From Paenibacillus xylanexedens (lineage in GTDB: Bacteria; Bacillota; Bacilli; Paenibacillales; Paenibacillaceae): a stretch of 64,000 bases of DNA. The stretch lies in NCBI RefSeq assembly GCF_001908275.1, contig NZ_CP018620.1, positions 4,154,001-4,218,000 on the forward strand, written 5' to 3'. The translations under genes and the position numbers were made by a program. The notes under the pieces were generated by a model. That model saw only the letters and a program-made list of their open reading frames with translations, had not been told where the DNA came from and searched no databases. Position 1 is the stretch's first letter, and the number at the start of each line of letters is the position of its first letter. Shown here piece by piece: positions 47,085-56,850 of this stretch.

Positions 47085-48788
47085 GTGAAGAAGTTCATGA
47101 CATCTTGTAAACTTGTACTCATTCTGGCTTTATTGATCACAATTGCTCCATGGGGAGGCAGCCGTGCCGAAGCATGGGTGGGCATGCCGATGGGCAAGCT
47201 GCACGTAAACGGCAAAAACCTGGTGAACAGCAACAACCAGCCTGTGCTACTGAACGGTTGGCATCAACCCTCAGGTGCCTACTGGACATATCAGGACAGC
47301 AATTATTACCTCAATCTGCACGGCAATAACCGTCATGCAGCTACACTGGCTTATCTGAAAGACATTACCGATACTTTTGCTGACACCAGCGCGAAATACG
47401 GAAGCAATCATGGCTGGAATATGAATCAGGTACGTCTGTTCATCGATCGTCAGGACATGGGAGATGTGGCTGCTGGTACATATAACTTTGCCGGTGTGCA
47501 GACCGTTACGCAAAATGTAATTATTCCGTACATTCAATATGCCAAAACAAAAGGTGTCTATGTTGTCCTGGGACTGGACTTCACATTGAAGGATGATCAG
47601 GCGACAACACCTGCCAACCTGCAAAAATTCAACGAAATCTGGGGTTATCTCGCTTCACGCCCGGAGATCAAAAGTGCTGATAACGTTCACTTCGAACTGG
47701 TCAACGAACCGGTGAAATCCTATGCTAATGGACATTGGGGCGGATACAACGGGGAAAATGACTTTGTGGATCACTGGAATGACCTGCGTAATTTCCAAAA
47801 TTCCATGATTTCAACAATTCGCAGCAAAGGTGCGGACAACGTCATCTGGGCGGCAGGTCTGGGATACAACCAATTTTACAGCTTGACGGCAAGCCATCCA
47901 TTGACTGATCCGCTCAATAACTATGGATATGCGGTTCACTGGTACCCTGGTTATGGCGCATATGACAACTTCTCTATCCTGCAAGACCAGTGGAATACCA
48001 ACGTGAAGGCAGCCGCTGACAAATATCCGATTAATATTACCGAGGTAACCTGGTTCAAAAACAAACCTGGCGATTCGGCCTATTGGAACTTGTTTAATGG
48101 CAGCAATGAAGGTTTTGGCACCAATACCAAAACGATTTTCAACGCATCAGGCAATGTCAGCATTGCAGCTCATATGAACGGATTCATTCTAAGTGAAGGA
48201 CCACGAAGCTCCTTTGCCGACCCAACGGCTGGACTGAAATGGGATGGAGATGCTTCACGGAGTGCCATGGGACGATTCCTGTTTAACTGGTACCATGAAC
48301 GTGCTCAGACTTACCCGGGCAGTGGAACAGGTGGACCAACAACAGGTCTTGTATCCGGTGCAACATATAAAATTGTAGCCCGGCATTCCAACAAGGTTGT
48401 TGATGTCCCTGGTGGTCAAAACGAAAACAATCTTCAGCTCCAGCAGTGGAGCGATCTGGGCGGTAACCCTCAGAAGTGGGTTCTGACTTCGATCGGAAAC
48501 GGCAACTATACACTGACAAGTGTGAACTCGCCGGACAAAGTCATCGACATTCGCAACGGTACCCTCACCAATGGGGAAGCGGTTCAACTCATGAGCAATC
48601 TGAACACAACCGCTCAGCATTTTAAGGTCAACGATCTTGGTAACGGGTACTGGAGTATCATTAACGTGAACAGCAATAAAGCGATTGAAGTGGCGAATGC
48701 TTCCACTTCGGATGGAGCCAAGCTGCAGCAGAACACCTACACAGGTGCTACAAACCAACAATGGAAATTTGTTGCCGTTAGCAACTAA
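47085..48788 (+). CDS. Secreted GH5-family glycosidase with C-terminal ricin-type CBM13
   Basis: 567-aa secreted enzyme. A signal peptide (about 1-30, ending AEA) is followed by a GH5 barrel (about 38-415) with general acid E208 in VHFELVNEPV and nucleophile E320 in INITEVTWF. A Gly/Thr linker (about 420-430) leads to a RICIN/CBM13 beta-trefoil (about 432-567) with repeated QWxL-type ends (QKWVLTS, QQWKFVA). It probably cuts a plant or microbial polysaccharide outside the cell; the exact substrate is unclear. GTG start behind AGGAGG. It follows the large transporter operon without a terminator between, suggesting that its products feed those importers. Confidence 0.9.
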   Translation: MKKFMTSCKLVLILALLITIAPWGGSRAEAWVGMPMGKLHVNGKNLVNSNNQPVLLNGWHQPSGAYWTYQDSNYYLNLHGNNRHAATLAYLKDITDTFADTSAKYGSNHGWNMNQVRLFIDRQDMGDVAAGTYNFAGVQTVTQNVIIPYIQYAKTKGVYVVLGLDFTLKDDQATTPANLQKFNEIWGYLASRPEIKSADNVHFELVNEPVKSYANGHWGGYNGENDFVDHWNDLRNFQNSMISTIRSKGADNVIWAAGLGYNQFYSLTASHPLTDPLNNYGYAVHWYPGYGAYDNFSILQDQWNTNVKAAADKYPINITEVTWFKNKPGDSAYWNLFNGSNEGFGTNTKTIFNASGNVSIAAHMNGFILSEGPRSSFADPTAGLKWDGDASRSAMGRFLFNWYHERAQTYPGSGTGGPTTGLVSGATYKIVARHSNKVVDVPGGQNENNLQLQQWSDLGGNPQKWVLTSIGNGNYTLTSVNSPDKVIDIRNGTLTNGEAVQLMSNLNTTAQHFKVNDLGNGYWSIINVNSNKAIEVANASTSDGAKLQQNTYTGATNQQWKFVAVSN

Positions 48789-48803
48789 TAGCACAACGTT
48801 AAA

Positions 48804-48846
48804 CAAAAACCTCCCCAAGTCATTCCATGTCTTGGGGAGGTTTTTT
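48804..48846. terminator. Terminator after the GH5 gene
   Basis: AAAACCTCCCCAAG and CTTGGGGAGGTTTT pair perfectly over 14 bp around an 11-nt loop, with six T residues ending the right side. Confidence 0.93.
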
Positions 48847-49047
48847 GCGTTTATTTTTGATACTCTGTGATGGGTGTCATGCGAAGGTAAAATACAACTA
48901 TATTTGTGCGCTAACCCGCAGACCGACAATTATTTTCATGCAAGCATTGTACGCTACAGTACGTAAATGTACCATAAGGAAGAAGTTGTACCTTCACCAG
49001 GAAGAAATGCCCGGTGTATCATTGAACAGCTACCTTATCACAGAGAG

Positions 49048-49062
49048 ATGTAAGCGCTTGAT
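49048..49062 (+). promoter_or_regulatory. cre-like box before the membrane AraC regulator
   Basis: ATGTAAGCGCTTGAT matches the cre consensus with one mismatch and lies about 20 bp before the regulator start, overlapping the transcript leader. The 293-bp gap 48789-49081 otherwise holds only the terminator. Confidence 0.4.
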
Positions 49063-49081
49063 AAAAAGAGGGAGGGTACAT

Positions 49082-51433
49082 ATGCAGCTCCTATGGTCCA
49101 AATTTTCACCCGTGTTCCGTCGATTCCTCATTTCGTATCTTGTCATTCTGATGATTCCTCAAATTGCGGGATATGCCTCTTACCGAGCTTCTATTGAAGC
49201 GGCCCGTTCCAGCTCCATTGAAAACAGCTTGAAGTCGCTGAGTCTCGGGAAAGAGATCATTGAGCGTAACCTTCTTCAAGTTGAAGCTTTTACCAGACAG
49301 CTTGCCGTCAATCCCGATTTGCAAAATTTAATTGCTGGCCCAAAGCCGCATGATCTCTACAATGTCTACGGTATGAACCGCATGCAGCGGAGCCTCTCCA
49401 TGTACAGCAGTACCAATGATTACTTGTCCCATTTCTTCATTCACATTCCGAACTACAATGCCATCATCACACCAAGAACTGTGTATTATCGTCCAGAGCA
49501 TTATTATGCTGCCAATCAGCTGGACGGTATGTCGTTTGAACAATGGCATGACCAAATTCTCAAACAACCACACTTTAATGAAATCATACCGCTTCGAAAC
49601 TATAAACGTGAAATACTCGGCACTGTGCTTGCAGATGTTCCCGCCATTACGTTTCTGCAATCTCTGCCTTTGAACAGCTTCAACAAACCGCAAGCAACGA
49701 TTGGTGTCATGATTGATCAGGATCAGATGGCCAGCCTTACTCAAAATATTGTGGATCAATATGGCGGCTGGACTCTCGTCACTGATGCGGAAGGACAGAT
49801 CATTTTCTCCCATGGCATTGAACAAGCCGAAGCCGAGCAAATGGCACAGAGTCGAAAGAGAGAAGGTAACGCTGTGGAAACGGAGCTGAACGTGCAGAAT
49901 GTACGGCCTGGAAGTGATGGTCGGCTGCTGATATCGATGCAGTCCAGTCAAAATGGATGGAATTACATGGCAGGGATTCCGGAGAAAGCACTCATGACAA
50001 AAGCGGACCAAATCAAACAAGTCACGCTGGTCTTTACTCTGGCAACCATTGCCTTGGGACTGTTATTCGGGCTGGTTCTGGCCTATCTTAATAGTGCACC
50101 CGTTTACAGATTGTTGGCCTCTTTTCGGGAACAAATCACCGATTCCCCAGGCAGACGGGGCAATGAATATGATTTTTTGGCAAGCCATATTAACAATCTG
50201 ATTGCTAATAATGACTCACTTAAAAACGCCATGAATGAGCAGATTCCGTTATTGAGAGACGGTTTTATCAAACGTTTGTTAACGGGAGAAGTCTATACCT
50301 CACTTGAGTTGGAGGTTATCTCATCCCAGGCGCACATTTCTCTTCATAGCAGCAAGGGCTTGACAGGCTTAGTGAAGGTAAACGGATATGCCAATCCGGA
50401 CAGTGAAGAAACGATCCATGAACTGGGTGTCGCAAGGCTGCTCATCAAACAGGTACTTACAGAGTGGAATGCGCAGCTGCTGATCACGGATTGGGGAACA
50501 GACCAGATCGCTTTTGCCTGTCCATTGGATGAGAACTCACTGAATGAAGCTATAGGGAGATGTGAAAAAGAGCTGAACACCTTGATGGAAGTGATCTACC
50601 GGGAGCATCGGATATCCACAACAATTGGCACAGGCGCAGCTTACGAGGTCTGGAATGATGCAGGGCGTTCCTTTGACGAAGCCAAACAAGCTCTGGATTA
50701 TGCCATTCATATGGGAACAGATCATCTGGTGAGATTTGAAGATACGATGAAGGAAAATGAAATGTTCTATTATCCGATTGAGTCTGAACAGCGCCTGCTG
50801 AACACAATCAAAGTCGGGGAGCCTGAAGAGGCGGTACGTATTCTGGAGCAATTGTTTCTTCGTAATTTAGAGGAGCGGGAACTGTCCTACGAGATGACAC
50901 AGCAGTTCATCATGGAGCTGAAGGGGACTTTTCTGAAGCTGGACGAACCAAAATTCAAGCTGGATGCCTCCCTGCTGGAGGAATATAAATCTCGGGTGAC
51001 ATCCATTCAGTTGACAGAAACGATTACTTCGCTGCGTGCAAAGTTCAAACGGTTAACGGAAGACATCTGCGGTGATTTCCAGAGAAGAAGAGCAGGAGCA
51101 CATGCGGATACTGTAAACGAAATGATTTGTTTTATCCAACAACATTATGGGGATGCAAACTTGACGATCTATCGGATTGCCGAGCACATGAGCAAGTCCG
51201 AGAAGTTTATTTCCCAACTGTTCAAAGAACACAAGGGAGAGAATCTTTCCGATTATGTAGAACGGGTACGCATTGATGCTGCCTCGAACTTGTTACACTC
51301 CACTGCTCAGACCATTGACGAGATAGCGGAGGCCACCGGGTATAACAGTGCACATTCATTCCGCCGAGCTTTCAAGCGAGTACGCGGCATTTCTCCGAGT
51401 GTATTTCGGAAAATGGACGTTCATAGCGGTTAA
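49082..51433 (+). CDS. Membrane-bound AraC-family regulator
   Basis: 783-aa one-component sensor. TM1 (about 14-36) is followed by an extracellular Cache-like sensor (about 40-305), TM2 (about 308-330), a cytoplasmic degenerate GGDEF-like domain (about 395-560) and a C-terminal double helix-turn-helix (about 680-780) with SKSEKFISQLFKEHKGENLS and GYNSAHSFRRAFKRVRGISP. It reads an outside signal and binds DNA directly, without phosphotransfer. ATG 49082 follows GGGAGGG. The LplB/LplC/LplA-type importer genes follow on the same strand and are its likely targets, as in many Paenibacillus loci. Confidence 0.9.
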   Translation: MQLLWSKFSPVFRRFLISYLVILMIPQIAGYASYRASIEAARSSSIENSLKSLSLGKEIIERNLLQVEAFTRQLAVNPDLQNLIAGPKPHDLYNVYGMNRMQRSLSMYSSTNDYLSHFFIHIPNYNAIITPRTVYYRPEHYYAANQLDGMSFEQWHDQILKQPHFNEIIPLRNYKREILGTVLADVPAITFLQSLPLNSFNKPQATIGVMIDQDQMASLTQNIVDQYGGWTLVTDAEGQIIFSHGIEQAEAEQMAQSRKREGNAVETELNVQNVRPGSDGRLLISMQSSQNGWNYMAGIPEKALMTKADQIKQVTLVFTLATIALGLLFGLVLAYLNSAPVYRLLASFREQITDSPGRRGNEYDFLASHINNLIANNDSLKNAMNEQIPLLRDGFIKRLLTGEVYTSLELEVISSQAHISLHSSKGLTGLVKVNGYANPDSEETIHELGVARLLIKQVLTEWNAQLLITDWGTDQIAFACPLDENSLNEAIGRCEKELNTLMEVIYREHRISTTIGTGAAYEVWNDAGRSFDEAKQALDYAIHMGTDHLVRFEDTMKENEMFYYPIESEQRLLNTIKVGEPEEAVRILEQLFLRNLEERELSYEMTQQFIMELKGTFLKLDEPKFKLDASLLEEYKSRVTSIQLTETITSLRAKFKRLTEDICGDFQRRRAGAHADTVNEMICFIQQHYGDANLTIYRIAEHMSKSEKFISQLFKEHKGENLSDYVERVRIDAASNLLHSTAQTIDEIAEATGYNSAHSFRRAFKRVRGISPSVFRKMDVHSG

Positions 51434-51529
51434 TGTAGGCTGTTTCTCGGGAACTATATTCGCTTTTTGTACTTTCTCAGCGTAACTGTACCTTTACGCA
51501 TCCCCAGCGCAATCTTATGATTACCCAAA

Positions 51530-51544
51530 AAGTAAGCGCTACCA
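51530..51544 (+). promoter_or_regulatory. cre-like box before the LplB-type permease
   Basis: AAGTAAGCGCTACCA matches the cre consensus with one mismatch, 37 bp before the permease start, in the 147-bp gap after the regulator gene. Confidence 0.45.
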
Positions 51545-51580
51545 AATTGAGCTGAAGTTCAGCACGATTGGGAGCCAAGA

Positions 51581-52564
51581 ATGGTGGGGATGATTCTGAG
51601 AACCGCAATGACCAGTGAATCAAAGTCCGTGGAGAAACCAAGTAAAGCGTTTGCCTTGAAGCAAGCATTATCCAGAAGCTGGAGGCGACATTGGCAGCTG
51701 TATCTGCTGATCCTGCCACCGATTGCTTACTTTATTATTTTCAAGTATGTACCCATGGTGAATGCGGTCCTGGCATTTAAAGATTACAACGTCATCAAGG
51801 GGATCTGGGGCAGTCCGTGGGCCGGAACCAAGTATTTCGAATTACTTTTCAAAAATCCGGCGTTTGTCATGCTGATCAAGAACACGCTCTACATTTCGTT
51901 TTACAGCCTGATCGTTGGTTTCCCGATTCCTATATTACTGGCGCTGGCGCTGAACGAAATCAAAAACATACGATTCAAAAAAACAGTACAAATGGTGACG
52001 TATGCTCCATATTTCATCTCTACCGTTGTTATGGTCTCCATCATTATGCTCTTTCTGTCTCCTAGGCTGGGTATTGTCAACACGATTGCAGGTGCCCTTG
52101 GTTTCGAAGCGGTGAATTTTCTCGGTGAGCCTGGACTGTTTCGATCCATATACGTATTCTCCGATGTGTGGCAGGGAATGGGGTACTCCGCTGTGATATA
52201 TCTGGCTGCTCTGGCAGGTGTTGATCCATCCCTGTATGAAGCCGCCAAAGTGGACGGAGCCAACCGAATACAGAAAATCATCAATGTTGATCTGCCTGGA
52301 CTACTTCCGGCAGCAGTCATCATTCTGATCCTGAGTGTAGGGAATATCATGGCTGTTGGGTTCGAAAAAATATATTTGCTGCAAAATCCGCTCAACCTGT
52401 CTGCTTCGGAGATCATCTCCACGTATGTCTATAAAATAGGATTGCTGAATGCCAATTACAGCTTCGCTACTGCGGTTGGCCTGTTCAACTCGGTGATTAA
52501 CCTGATTCTGCTATTAATCGTAAACGCGGTCGCCAAGCGACTGTCCAATACAAGCTTATGGTAA
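51581..52564 (+). CDS. Sugar ABC permease, LplB type
   Basis: 327-aa membrane protein. After a basic N-terminus it has about six membrane segments, with YLLILPPIAYFIIFKYVPM first, and the EAA loop EAAKVDGANRIQKIIN near residue 223. ATG 51581 lies 10 bp after GGGAG. It pairs with the permease 27 bp downstream. Likely imports xylo-oligosaccharides, given the xylanase genes after the operon (inference). Confidence 0.92.
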   Translation: MVGMILRTAMTSESKSVEKPSKAFALKQALSRSWRRHWQLYLLILPPIAYFIIFKYVPMVNAVLAFKDYNVIKGIWGSPWAGTKYFELLFKNPAFVMLIKNTLYISFYSLIVGFPIPILLALALNEIKNIRFKKTVQMVTYAPYFISTVVMVSIIMLFLSPRLGIVNTIAGALGFEAVNFLGEPGLFRSIYVFSDVWQGMGYSAVIYLAALAGVDPSLYEAAKVDGANRIQKIINVDLPGLLPAAVIILILSVGNIMAVGFEKIYLLQNPLNLSASEIISTYVYKIGLLNANYSFATAVGLFNSVINLILLLIVNAVAKRLSNTSLW

Positions 52565-52591
52565 CGGGAGCGAAAGGAGGAGAACCAACTC

Positions 52592-53521
52592 ATGCCTAAC
52601 ACACAGACAAATGCAGGTCGTTCGCGGATCAAGAGCAGTAGTACGATTCGTGAATCCTGGGGAGACCGCGTGTTTATAACGGTTGTTTACTTCATGTTGA
52701 CAGTGGTGCTGATTGCCGTGCTGTATCCCTTGATATATATTGTGAGTTCTTCGCTCAGTAGCCCAGCTGCCGTCTCTTCGGGAAAAGTCTGGTTGTGGCC
52801 CATTGACCTGACGTTTGACGGTTACAAGTCTGTATTGCGGAATGATCAAGTCCTTACCGGGTATGCCAATTCCCTTTTCTATACAGCCTGCGGCACCTTC
52901 ATCAGCGTGGCACTGACCATTATGATTGCTTATCCATTATCCAAAAAAACGTTTGTTGGTCGCAGCTCGTTAATGATGTTTATTACCTTCACCATGTTGT
53001 TCTCAGGCGGTTTGATCCCTACCTATCTGGTGGTCAAAACCATGGGACTGATTGATACCCGCTGGGCGTTGCTGATTCCCAATGCCGTCTGGGTATGGCA
53101 AGTCATCATTGCCCGTACCTTTTTTCAGAATTCGATACCGGAAGAATTGTCCGAAGCAGCAGACATCGATGGCTGCAGTGACATCCGGTTTATCTTCAGT
53201 ATTATCCTGCCACTCGCCAAACCGATTATCGCCGTGTTGTCACTTATGTACGCTGTTGGTCAGTGGAATGCATACTTTGACGCCCTCATTTACCTGAAAT
53301 CACAGTCGCTCTATCCGCTACAGCTGATATTGCGCAGCATTCTTATTCTGAACAGCAGTACGGGGAGCATGGATGCATCGGAAATGATCAAACAGCAGCA
53401 AATGGCTGAACTCATGAAGTACTCGTTAATTGTGATGGCCAGCTTGCCGGTGCTAATCATCTATCCTTTTGTTCAACGGTATTTCGTGCAAGGTATGTTG
53501 ATTGGCTCAGTCAAAGGATAA
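52592..53521 (+). CDS. Sugar ABC permease, LplC/YtcP type
   Basis: 309-aa partner permease with about six membrane segments and the EAA loop EAADIDGCSDIRFIFS near residue 188. Strong AAAGGAGG ribosome site. The binding-protein gene follows after 38 bp, giving a complete LplB-LplC-LplA-type set that lacks its own ATPase. Confidence 0.92.
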   Translation: MPNTQTNAGRSRIKSSSTIRESWGDRVFITVVYFMLTVVLIAVLYPLIYIVSSSLSSPAAVSSGKVWLWPIDLTFDGYKSVLRNDQVLTGYANSLFYTACGTFISVALTIMIAYPLSKKTFVGRSSLMMFITFTMLFSGGLIPTYLVVKTMGLIDTRWALLIPNAVWVWQVIIARTFFQNSIPEELSEAADIDGCSDIRFIFSIILPLAKPIIAVLSLMYAVGQWNAYFDALIYLKSQSLYPLQLILRSILILNSSTGSMDASEMIKQQQMAELMKYSLIVMASLPVLIIYPFVQRYFVQGMLIGSVKG

Positions 53522-53559
53522 GTTCATTTTTTCTATTATTCATGAGGGAGAGGATTGTA

Positions 53560-55200
53560 TTGAAAAAAGCGGAATTCATCATTCTTGCCTGTATGCTGTT
53601 TACCTCGTTGGTACTTGCCGGATGTTCAAGTTCTGATAAGGGGAACGGGGAAGGCAGCGATCCATCAGGCAAGACAGCCATTAATGTGTTTGCCCACCAG
53701 GGTTCGGATACCAACCTGTCCAATAATAAATTCACGAAGAAAATGGAAGAGAAGTTTGATATTCAGTTCAACTGGACTACGGTTCCATTCGACGGTGCAG
53801 CGGAGAAAAGACAGATTTCACTGGCTTCCGGTGATTATCCGGACTTGTATCTGCTCATCCCTTGGGTAGATCGTTTCTCCCAGACAGACTTGTTGAAGTT
53901 TGGTCAGCAGGGGGTTATTTTGCCGCTGAATGATCTGATTGAGGAGCATGCTCCCAATATTAAAAAAGTGCTTGAAAGCAATGACTATTATCGGGCCATG
54001 AACACCGCTCCAGACGGAAATATCTACGGTCTGACGGGGCTGAATGAATGTTTCCACTGTTCATACCCAAACAAGATGTGGGTCAACACCAAATGGATGG
54101 AACAACTGGGCCTGACCGAACCCACGACGACAGAAGAATTTAAGGAAATGCTTCGGGCATTTAAAACGAAAGACCCGAACGGGAACGGTAAAGCCGACGA
54201 AGTACCGCTAAGCGGTTCGACTGAAAATTTCGGTGTGCATATTATTCCGTACTTGATGAACGGTTTCATCTATGACGACGATCGGAATTATCTCATTGTC
54301 AATCAGGGGAAAGTGGAGACCGTAGTGAACAAACCGGAGTGGAAAGAAGGGCTTGCCTATATTAAATCCCTGTACGATGAAGGGTTGATTGATCCCGGGG
54401 CATTTACCCAAAACGTCGGGGCCTTCAAAAAAATTGGAGATAACGCTGATGCACAGCTTCTCGGTGCGGGAGCAGCGATGCATCCATCGTTATTCGTAAC
54501 CACTGCCGAAGGTTCTCCTTACGGGAATGATTACAATCCCATCCCTCCATTGAAGGGACCCCATGCTGCTTATGCTACGTACAACTATCCGATTGATCCC
54601 GGAGCGTCTTTTGTACTGACAAACAAAGCCAGTGAGAAAACGCAGATCGCGGCCATAAAGCTGCTGGATTATCTCTATACCCAGGAAGGAACCATGGCAT
54701 CATATCTGGGAGAAGAGGGCGTAAGTTGGCGCAAACCACAAGAAGGAGAAGTGGCGCTCAATGATCAGATTGAGCCGTTATATAAAGCCATTCCGCTTCC
54801 TTCTGGAGAAGAACCTCGTAATGACAGTTGGGCTGCATTGAGTCAGTACAATCATTATCAGGCATATCGGGACTCCGAAGTACAGGGGACAGACATCTAT
54901 GCCAATGATGGTGGTGAGCGACGTCTCTATGAGGCGACATTGTTAATGGAGGGCAAGGAACCGAAAGAGATTTTCCCTCATTGGGCATTGTGGGTAGATC
55001 CGTCCCAAGCTGATGAAGCCAGCATGATGCAGACCAATCTCAAGGATTACATCGATCAGAACGCCCTGCAATTTATTACAGGCGCCAAAAGTCTGGATAA
55101 GGATTGGGATGAATATGTGAAAGGCCTGGAGGGACTGAACATTAATCGATATCTGGAGATTATGCAGTCTTCCTATGATACTTCTTCTGTTTCCAAATAA
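53560..55200 (+). CDS. Sugar-binding lipoprotein, LplA type
   Basis: 546-aa solute-binding protein. The signal peptide ends VLAGCSS (Cys22 lipobox), followed by INVFAHQGSDTNLSNNKFTKK and GDYPDLYLLIPWVDRF, features of the large LplA/YtcQ subgroup. TTG 53560 is preferred since GGAGAGG is 7 bp before it and the protein then begins MKKAEF, normal for a lipoprotein; an ATG at 53542 overlaps the ribosome site. Last gene of the importer operon, with a terminator at 55257. Confidence 0.92.
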   Translation: MKKAEFIILACMLFTSLVLAGCSSSDKGNGEGSDPSGKTAINVFAHQGSDTNLSNNKFTKKMEEKFDIQFNWTTVPFDGAAEKRQISLASGDYPDLYLLIPWVDRFSQTDLLKFGQQGVILPLNDLIEEHAPNIKKVLESNDYYRAMNTAPDGNIYGLTGLNECFHCSYPNKMWVNTKWMEQLGLTEPTTTEEFKEMLRAFKTKDPNGNGKADEVPLSGSTENFGVHIIPYLMNGFIYDDDRNYLIVNQGKVETVVNKPEWKEGLAYIKSLYDEGLIDPGAFTQNVGAFKKIGDNADAQLLGAGAAMHPSLFVTTAEGSPYGNDYNPIPPLKGPHAAYATYNYPIDPGASFVLTNKASEKTQIAAIKLLDYLYTQEGTMASYLGEEGVSWRKPQEGEVALNDQIEPLYKAIPLPSGEEPRNDSWAALSQYNHYQAYRDSEVQGTDIYANDGGERRLYEATLLMEGKEPKEIFPHWALWVDPSQADEASMMQTNLKDYIDQNALQFITGAKSLDKDWDEYVKGLEGLNINRYLEIMQSSYDTSSVSK

Positions 55201-55256
55201 TTAAAGTATCTGAATCATACAGAGCGGGAAAAGTTACTGCCTGTATTTTTACAACC

Positions 55257-55306
55257 AAACGTTCCCAGTTCGCAGTCAACATATGCGAGCCGGGAACGTT
55301 TTTTAT
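55257..55306 (+). terminator. Terminator after the LplABC-type operon
   Basis: AAACGTTCCC and GGGAACGTTT form the outer stem; TTCGCA and TGCGAG-type bases pair inside. A six-T tract follows. Confidence 0.87.
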
Positions 55307-55356
55307 TGATATAGATTAAATCGTAATATCATTGCATCCTTCTTAAAATTCAGTGA

Positions 55357-55400
55357 TTGAACCTGTCCTGCAAGCCAAACGTTCACAGGACAGGTTCAAC
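55357..55400. terminator. Perfect inverted repeat at the 3' end of the GH8 gene
   Basis: TTGAACCTGTCCTG and CAGGACAGGTTCAA pair over 14 bp with a 15-nt loop. It lies just beyond the stop of the convergent GH8 gene and is the probable terminator of that unit, although no clear T tract follows on the minus strand. Confidence 0.6.
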
Positions 55401-55417
55401 GGCTCGTGCACATTCCC

Positions 55418-56560
55418 TTAGTACATGCGATATCTTCCGCTTAGGGCCAGCATGCTGAAAAAATACAGGCAATTGTCGTAATAACGTCGCTCTCCCTGAC
55501 GCAGAGGTGTGTTCCAGAACTTGCGAACGAATGTGTCAGCATGTGGACCGTCCGCAGCCAGTGAAGCCATGGCATTGGTAGCCAGCAAACCTACAGGATG
55601 CAGTGAAGGTTCGTCGAAAGGTTCCCCTTCTATTGTATAACGACGATAATCGGGCATTTCAATATCACTGAAGAAGGATTGAATCCGATTGGATTGTTCG
55701 ATCTGCCAGTGATCCTTGCGGAACCATTCCCAGTCCAGCGCTATATTCGCAGCAACACGGTAGGCATCACTGTAAAAATGTCTGAAATCACCATGCGGCT
55801 GTATTGGAGCCGGAGAGCCGTCATAGTTCGCATATTCAGGTGATAGTCCCGTTACGGGATGGCAGGCTGTATGAAGGTAAGCGCGACTAGCGGCCGCCGC
55901 TTCTTTCCAGAAGCGCTGATCTTCTTCATCCGCATATTTCGCGAATAGCTCATAAAAATGAGGCAGATGGTAGGATGGGTCGCTAAACGGTGTTTCTGGT
56001 ATGAATTTGATCAGTTTTGTTTCCGGGTCCCACATGGGATCGCCTTCGCCGTCTTCGCCCTGATGTATACATGCACGAAGGATCTTGCGGGCTTGTACCT
56101 TGTAATCATAAGGTTCAGCGCCATCGCCCCAGCGGTTGGAGGCAAAAAAAAGTGCCAGGGCAAAAAACTCCTCACCATCAGGAGCAGGACCTTGCGAGAG
56201 TCGGGTTCCGTCAGGCTTGCATTGCCAGGCAAAATAATCTTTATAACGACCCGCTTTATGCTGCATAAACGAGTGTGAGAAATTCCAGAGTCGATCAAAT
56301 TCTTCCTTTTTGTCCATCTGAACAGCCATCATCATGCCATAGGACATGCCCTCGGAGCGAACATCGAGATTACCAGTGTCCAGCAAATAACCCTTGTCCT
56401 CACCCATGGGGTAATATATTCGAGTATTGTCATCGCCATAAAACAGCTCGTTCCATGTTTCTTCCAATCTGTTCGTGATCTCATTCTCATCGTAACCTAG
56501 CGTCAAAAACAGATTTGTATATGTACCCGTATCCCACGCGCCTTGACCCGTGATATTCAT
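55418..56560 (-). CDS. GH8 reducing-end xylose-releasing exo-oligoxylanase (Rex type)
   Basis: 380-aa cytoplasmic enzyme matching Bacillus halodurans Rex closely along its length; Rex removes xylose from the reducing end of xylo-oligosaccharides. The general acid is E70 in LDVRSEGMSYGMMMAV and the catalytic base D265 in HFYSDAYRVA. The LHP kink that blocks the reducing-end side of the Rex cleft is present at 320-322 (SLHPVGLL). No signal peptide, so it works on imported oligosaccharides. AAGGAGG before ATG 56560. Divergent from the SGNH/CE1/GH11 block, with a cre-like box in the shared 290-bp gap. Confidence 0.94.
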   Translation of the reverse strand: MNITGQGAWDTGTYTNLFLTLGYDENEITNRLEETWNELFYGDDNTRIYYPMGEDKGYLLDTGNLDVRSEGMSYGMMMAVQMDKKEEFDRLWNFSHSFMQHKAGRYKDYFAWQCKPDGTRLSQGPAPDGEEFFALALFFASNRWGDGAEPYDYKVQARKILRACIHQGEDGEGDPMWDPETKLIKFIPETPFSDPSYHLPHFYELFAKYADEEDQRFWKEAAAASRAYLHTACHPVTGLSPEYANYDGSPAPIQPHGDFRHFYSDAYRVAANIALDWEWFRKDHWQIEQSNRIQSFFSDIEMPDYRRYTIEGEPFDEPSLHPVGLLATNAMASLAADGPHADTFVRKFWNTPLRQGERRYYDNCLYFFSMLALSGRYRMY

Positions 56561-56618
56561 GAGTATCCTCCTTCATCAATGCGGTTTTTCAAAATTATAA
56601 CATGGAAATAGTGTACAA

Positions 56619-56633
56619 ATTAAAGCGTTTACA
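56619..56633. promoter_or_regulatory. cre-like box near the GH8 start
   Basis: ATTAAAGCGTTTACA matches the cre consensus with one mismatch, 59 bp upstream of the GH8 start in the divergent gap 56561-56850. Confidence 0.45.
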
Positions 56634-56701
56634 TGAAAAATTATAGGTGTTCTGATCTGCATGTCATTGTACTCAAATTAAAATGATATATTAGTTAAAA
56701 T

Positions 56702-56747
56702 CCTATACTTTGTCAGGTTGTTGTAAAATTATGTAAGCGCTACACTT
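56702..56747 (+). repeat. Regulatory repeat copy A, upstream of the SGNH hydrolase
   Basis: A 46-bp segment beginning CCTATACTTTGTCAGGTTG and ending ATGTAAGCGCTACACTT matches copy B at 60689-60734 at 39 of 46 positions without gaps. The right part is a cre-like box with one mismatch (56731-56745). It lies about 105 bp before the SGNH start, so it probably belongs to the promoter region of the xylan operon. Confidence 0.75.
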
Positions 56748-56850
56748 TGGGAGAAGGATCACATCTGATCTAATAATAATACAAGCTGTGATCCTTTAAA
56801 TGTTGTTTGAGGATGGTCAGAATCTAACCGGAAGGATGTGATGGTGATTT

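Noticed and set aside
48827..49081. Extending the membrane AraC regulator upstream by 85 codons
   Set aside because: The stretch runs through the terminator of the GH5 gene and the cre-like box; ATG 49082 has GGGAGGG and starts just before TM1.
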